Below are positions 58,970-64,000 of a DNA stretch of 64,000 nucleotides, piece after piece. Made by a program: the position numbers and the translations under genes. This DNA comes from Sternotherus odoratus (Eukaryota > Chordata > Testudines > Kinosternidae). The DNA lies in assembly GCA_032164245.1 (NCBI GenBank), contig JAVMKO010000006.1, positions 7,393,001 through 7,457,000 of the forward strand, given 5' to 3'. Under the pieces are notes generated by a model. The model was not told where the DNA came from. It did no database searches and saw only the letters and a list, made by a program, of their open reading frames with translations. The number at the start of each line of letters is the position of its first letter. The first letter of the stretch is position 1.

Positions 58970-59072
58970 AGGGTGACCATGACAGTCCCCATATGCGGAG
59001 CTTTTCCTTATATACGCACCTATTGCCCCCCACCCCCATTCAAATTTTTTACATTTGCTGCCTGGTCACCCT
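58970..59072 (-). mobile_element. AGGGTGACC MITE, copy 3 (103 bp)
   Basis: Termini AGGGTGACCATGACAG and GCTGCCTGGTCACCCT. The interior (TTACATTTGCTGCC) is in the opposite orientation to the copies at 30949 and 42249. Flanked by CTTAAG on both sides, within a palindromic context. Confidence 0.7.
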
Positions 59073-59097
59073 AGCTTAAGTCCATCCCTATTCTTCA

Positions 59098-59216
59098 GCA
59101 AAGCATTTAAGCATGTGCTCAAGGGTTTCTGCTGAACACTGATGGCTTGCAGCTAAGCACACAGGTAAAGTTAAGCATGTGCTTCAGTATTTTGCTGAAT
59201 TAGGGGACTAAATGAA
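59098..59216. repeat. Hairpin-type short repeat
   Basis: CAGCAAAGCATTTAAGCATG near the left end mirrors AAGCATGTGCTTCAGTATTT and TGCTGAATTAGG at the right. Same family as 5236 and 63696. Confidence 0.5.
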
Positions 59217-60151
59217 CTGCAATATTTGGTGAGGAGTCATTAGCTATGGAAGCATGTTGAGTACGGTGAACAATGAAGCTGTTATCAAGCCAATTGTTTT
59301 TATACAGTTTTCTTTTGATGTCTAATTAGCTCTGAAAATTATGTTGTCTTGGATACATTTAAAAAATAAGAATCTTCACAAGCTCCTAATAAGATACGGG
59401 TGCAAAAAGTCCCTTCTTTGAAAACAGAATCCTTTATTGGTTATTACGGTCATACAACCCAATTGCAACCCCCAATCTCTCTATCAAAGCATGATCATAG
59501 TTTTGGAAGCTATCCACCTACCTGCATATGAAGGGCAGAACAGAGTTCCCTTTAGCCAAAATAATGCATTGATCCCCATGATTTTGCTCAAAGAAAATGT
59601 TGGACACATTCTTTTAGAATCTTACTCTTAAGAATTTAGTGAACTTTGCACTTTGGATCTGATGGCAAAGTTTGAGGAAGAGCTTCCTTTCTTTTCAGTC
59701 ATTTGCACCAAGTGACTATCATTTGCTTCACAACACCTGTTTCACTTCATTCATCTCCTGAAGATCTATAGGAAACTTCTCAATTATCTCCACCATACGT
59801 AAGGCTTCAAATTTAACAAACAGGCTCCTTAGATTTGACGGGTCAATTAAAGAGATTTGGTGATGGCTCCTTTTGGAGGGCTCTTTCCAAAACAGTCCCC
59901 CCCAAACAGGCTTTCACCAGTCTGAGAACTACATGCACTTTGCCCTGATTGTTTTTCATTCACATAGGTACCAAAGAGATAATTCCACATTTCTGCATCA
60001 CAAATACCAGAAACATTAACCCTCTCACCTTTCCAGTGGCCTCTGCTACATCCTTCTGTTCTCCCCTTATTGTGCAAAGAGGGATACTCACATCCATTTT
60101 TCAATGTAAATCTTTCTTTCCTTTAAGCTAGCTTCTTACGCTAGTTGTTTG

Positions 60152-60285
60152 CAGTGTTGTTGTAGTCATGTTCAGCCGAGGATATTAGAGAGACACCTTG
60201 TCTGAGGTGACACCTTTAATTGGACCAACTTCTGCTGGTGAAAGAACCAACCTTTTGAGCTACACAGAGCTCTTTGTATATTGCT
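60152..60285 (+). repeat. TTATTGGACCAAC hairpin repeat, copy 3 (5' half)
   Basis: GTTGTTGTAGTCATGTTCAG, GAGGTGACACCTTTAATT and GGACCAACTTCTGCTGGTGA match the first half of the copies at 4588 and 31211. The second arm is missing. Confidence 0.6.
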
Positions 60286-60514
60286 TGTTATTCTAATCGC
60301 AGGCACAAACTGTAATAAGATGTTTCTTGGGTTGCTCGCATGCTTAAAGGAGAAAAACCCAAATGTCTTTTTTAAGGAACGTGTGGCTATTTTGTTCTGA
60401 TCTTTACAATCAAAAAATGCATTCCGGAGAACATGGAAAGTGCTGCATTTAAAATGATGTCTATTCATTTCGGCTGATTTTTGGAAAATTCTTTCTTGGT
60501 CACTTTGGGTGAAA

Positions 60515-60585
60515 TTATGGCCCTGCTGAGCTCAATGGGAATTTTGCCATTGACTTCAGTGGGGCAAGGATTTAACCCCTTGATT
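60515..60585. repeat. Hairpin-type short repeat with GACTTCAGTGG core
   Basis: GGCCCTGCTGAGCTCAATGG and GCCATTGACTTCAGTGGGGC form near-complementary arms around AATTTT. Another member of the short palindromic repeat class. Confidence 0.5.
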
Positions 60586-60918
60586 TTTTAAGCAAACTTA
60601 TTCCTAGCTCAAAGCATACACATATTCCAACCCCTGCCTCTAGTGATTAGCCAAGGTTCTGGCCTTGCTAGACTGTTCTGTTAGGAGCAGAAATTGATCA
60701 TACGAATCAGGTATTTCCTTAGTGCAATCCCATTTATTTACAAAGAATGTGCACAAAGTCCTGTTTCCCTGAACACAGTGGGGATAAACAACAGTTCCTT
60801 GCTCATAATTTCCAAACTTGCCTTTCTGGCCATTCCTGAGTCCCCGGGAGCTCTGTCTCTACTTCCTGTAAGAATCACACTCCCAATTGCTTCTCTTGCT
60901 GCCTTCTGGCTTTCTGCT

Positions 60919-60922
<4 letters not shown>

Positions 60923-60968
<46 letters not shown>
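60923..60968. repeat. (CT)14(CA)9 compound microsatellite
   Basis: A (CT)n tract at 60923-60950 passes directly into (AC)n at 60951-60968. It generates spurious RERERE or SLSLSL frames. Confidence 0.95.
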
Positions 60969-60970
<2 letters not shown>

Positions 60971-61952
60971 GCAGGCACTCAGTTCTCCAGCCCTGGCACT
61001 TGCAATCAGACCCTCAAGGGAAATCTCTCTGCCCGCAATCCCCCAGTCTTGGCTCAAGCCCTTCCCTGCTGGTCAGGTCCTTGGGTGGTTGCCTCCACTG
61101 TCTCAGCCATCCCCACAGAAAGGGGCATTTATTGCTCTTTCATTTAGCCTGAAAGAAAAGTGCTTAGCACACCCATCAACTTTACCCAGATCTATGTCTG
61201 ATCTATATAGATCAAAGACTCACTTCATGGCGGCCATTAACAGTCTTTAGCATAACAGAACCTTCTGAGCCAGGAAGCCCTTGACCTGCACAACACTCTT
61301 CAAAGATGGGTGATCCTGAATGAACCTGGAGGTATCTGGCAGGAACAATGAGTCACTCCTCTTCTAGGAATCTCCCCTTAAAACTCTAGCTGGGACTTGT
61401 GACATTATAGTTGATCAGCAAAGGAATGGGGGGGGGGGACCTTTGTGTTCCTTTTTGCTTCTGTCGGATACACAAAGTAAGCCCCAAAGGTTGGTTCTTG
61501 GAGTATCTGCACAAGTGTTTCTTTTTCTGCTTAATTTTGACATTAGAAATTCAGGTCTTGTCTACCCTTTTTCTCCCAATAGACTCTATGGATGTGAGGG
61601 GAGCTAATATGATTATGACATCACAAAGACCCAGGACTTAACTGAAAGGGGAAGGAGTTTTGATACAGACCGGGTTACAACTCTTTGGGTTTGGTTTGTT
61701 GTTAACACCTGTTTTACTCCCAGGCCTGACAAACAGCTGGGGCAGGGGAGAAAAGATATTTTTAGTTAAACTCAACAACTTGCCCTTTCAATTAAGGACT
61801 CAGGAAGCTGCCACTCCAATTGTCTGGGTCCCGCAAGGAAACCTCTGACAGAAACATGGAGGAGCAGACTTGGCATTTCTAAGGTAAAAAACAAAAACAA
61901 AAAACAAGGCTTTAAAAAAAATCTCCTTTTGATCAGTCTTTAGACACTATAA

Positions 61953-62152
61953 CAGTGATTCTCAAACTTTTGCACTGGTGACCCCTTTCACAGAGCAACC
62001 TCCGGGTGTGACCCCCTCCCCTTATAAATGAAAAACACTTTTAAAAGATATTTAACACTATTATAAATGCTGGTGACAAAGCGGGGTTTGGGATGGAGGC
62101 CGACAGCTTGCGACCCCCTGAGGGGTCCTAGCCCCCAGTCTGAGAACCCTTG
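61953..62152. mobile_element. hAT-like MITE (200 bp) with exact 8-bp target duplication
   Basis: Starts CAGTGATTCTCAAACTTTTG and ends CAGTCTGAGAACCCTTG, which are inverted termini of the hAT (Charlie-like) type. CACTATAA is duplicated exactly at 61945-61952 and 62153-62160. The interior has CCTCCGGGTGTGACCCCCTC and GACCCCCTGAGGGGTCC palindromes and no coding capacity. Confidence 0.9.
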
Positions 62153-62160
62153 CACTATAA

Positions 62161-64000
62161 CAAAATAAAAAAAACAATTGGGCAGCTGGTGTATTGACTA
62201 CTGCCGACCAGGCTGACCAAAATTGTTCCCTTGTGCTCCCCCAGACGGTCTGTATCTTGCTGGTGGCGCTTGTAGGACACTTAGATTGGAAGCAGGAGTT
62301 GTCTTTTAGCTCTGTGTTTGTACAGTACCTAGCAGAACTGTGTCCTGGTCCATGACTAAGGCCCCAAGGCATTACTGCTATACGACATTCATAATAATGG
62401 TGGTTTAACATTCTTCTCCCCACACAATAGTTTTCTATTACACGTTTCCATATCCTTCTGCTCCTCCCTCAGAACTAGCCAAGAGGAATAATCAAAGACT
62501 ACATTCTTATTTGCTTTTCCTTGCCTCTTCCTTCCATCTCCTTATCTTCCCCATCTGTCTGAAGGAGAACCTCACCTCCCCTGCCATTTTGTGACCCTTG
62601 ATATGAAAGAGTTGCTACAACAAAACCCAAGCATATCCACACAGAGTACTTGAATTGGGCGCAGCTAATCGCCTACCCTCAGGATGCTGTACCAATGAGC
62701 ACCCAAGCCCATGTAGGAACCGGGCAAGAAAGTGTTTTAAAATGTAATAAGGGGAATTTAAATTACTTTGTGGGAAATGATCACTTTTGTTCAGCTGAGG
62801 TGAAAACCCGCTTTGTACAAATTAAGTCAGTCAGAAATTAGGCTTTCCAGGACTACAAAGAACTGTGGTGGTGTTCTAGGGAAATCTTTGGATGATTTTT
62901 ATCTATTGAGAGGGGCTGATCCTGAAACCTTTACTTACACAAATTGTCCCTTTTCATGTAAATAAAATACCCTGGGCGTTAATCAGACAGCTCACATAAC
63001 TAAGGGTTCAAGTCCAGGCTCATCATTTTCTCCCTCCCTTCCAATTTTTAGAGTGACCTTCTTGAGGACTGAATAGAAAACATTTTCCTCTTCCCATTTT
63101 GGGCTTGTACTACAGTGGTTTTCCTTGTGGTTTCAAATGGAATTAAAATTAACCTGTCTTTATTACGTCTGGTTGCTTTCTTATCTGAGTATGACTTCAT
63201 GGCAGCTCTGCTCTGATAACAAGATTGGTCTCCCTTTCCTGGTTCTTGCCTTTGCTTTAATTCCTTGGCTGGTTGGAGGCTATTTTTACTTGCCCAGAAT
63301 CCAGAGGGTATTTCACACTAGATTTGATGTTGGATCTATGACCGGTCTTTTGTAGAAAGTTATACCTGTATAACAATTGTGATCAGGGATGTAATCCGTC
63401 TATCTATATATAACTGATATTGGTATAAACCCTAGCATTGATGTAATTAAAGGATCCTTATACAGAAATAACTTATTCTGCTTTCTGAACCAGAATAAGC
63501 TACACTAACATAAGTACTTTTATACAAAAAACTGCATCCACAATAATGGAGACTGTAGCACTTTAAATAACTGGTATACTTAAAGCAACAAAACTTCCTA
63601 GTGTAGACAAGCCACTACCCCAACTGAGAGTATTCCTTTTACCTAGGAAAACATGGTGAGCTTCACTTTCCCCCCCATTTCTACCAGCTTATAAATCCTG
63701 ATTCGGCAAAGCACTTAAGTACATGCTTAAATCTACCTAGTGGGATGGCTTAAGTCAGTTTTGCTGAATCAGAGCCTTAAGCAAATTTTTCTTTTTAAAG
63801 AGTGTTTTTCTAGATGCCTTATAACAGGCCCTGTTGAAGGTAGAAGAGTTCTAATTGTCTATAGAAATGACCGGACCCTAGTGAACTCTAGTTAGCTGAC
63901 ATTTGAAAATAAAACATTGACAAGGGGCCACTTACTGCTAATTTAGCCAGCTATCTATCCTTTTAGGATGGCAATGAAGTGAGGTGATTCAGTTGTACTT
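62161..64000. other. Gene-free 3' end of the window
   Basis: A SINE-tail remnant lies at about 62278-62400 (GTTTGTACAGTACCTAGCAG). A hairpin-type repeat lies at 63696-63785 (GATTCGGCAAAGCACTTAAG mirrored by TTTTGCTGAATCAGAGCC). No gene recognised. The 76-codon hydrophobic frame at 63125-63355 has no homologue I recognise and no splice or promoter context. Confidence 0.35.

Noticed and set aside
63125..63355. 76-codon hydrophobic frame as a small membrane protein
   Set aside because: No homologue recognised, no splice or promoter signals, and such frames occur by chance in T-rich DNA.

Overview
This window looks like nuclear genomic DNA from a turtle. The evidence is the repeat content. There is a tRNA-headed SINE with a CR1-like tail (the tortoise Pol III SINE type), several CR1 LINE pieces, amniote CORE/MIR-type SINEs, hAT-like and Harbinger-like MITEs, and solo or partial LTRs. 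The single recognisable gene is an intron-containing vertebrate developmental gene. There are no bacterial-style operons. Almost all long open frames are chance frames in GC-rich, simple-repeat or minisatellite DNA.

The only protein-coding gene I can support is BMP4, on the minus strand at 33927-35932. It has two coding exons split by a 794-bp GT-AG intron and predicts 403 residues: signal peptide, TGF-beta propeptide, two furin-type sites (RISR and RPRR), and a 114-residue mature ligand with the seven family cysteines. A splice acceptor lies 7 nt upstream of the ATG, so at least one non-coding 5' exon lies further up (candidate donor at 36581-36586). A poly(A) signal is at 33754-33759. The gene sits in a CpG- and G/C-run-dense block (about 32.0-37.3 kb, resuming 38.9-40.1 kb) inside what otherwise looks like a gene desert, the known setting of BMP4 in amniotes.

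Layout. 0.1-1.3 kb: LTR-like DNA and a CR1 3' end. 1.3-11 kb: gene-free DNA with hairpin repeats and a Harbinger-like MITE. 11.2-14.4 kb: tortoise SINE, CR1 tail and an LTR-like block. 17.6-21.7 kb: a MITE, then a 3.1-kb array of about 66 copies of a 47-bp unit. 23.8-26.7 kb: a hAT-like MITE and a degenerate CR1 with a MITE nested in it. 26.7-31.9 kb: gene-free DNA, possibly regulatory. 32-40 kb: the BMP4 island, with a CA-rich minisatellite split by a solo LTR on its upstream side. 40-47 kb: MITEs and a non-autonomous Helitron with both termini. 48.7-64 kb: LTR-like DNA, SINEs and MITEs, several nested, and a 207-bp perfect inverted duplication (55.5 and 57.5 kb).

The least ordinary items are that inverted duplication, which crosses a SINE/MITE junction and carries an extra 31-bp same-orientation piece; the 47-bp minisatellite, which appears to have grown from one arm of a common hairpin repeat; the Helitron; and the GC-driven divergence of the BMP4 propeptide. 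Repeat family names rest on sequence recognition, not on a database search.
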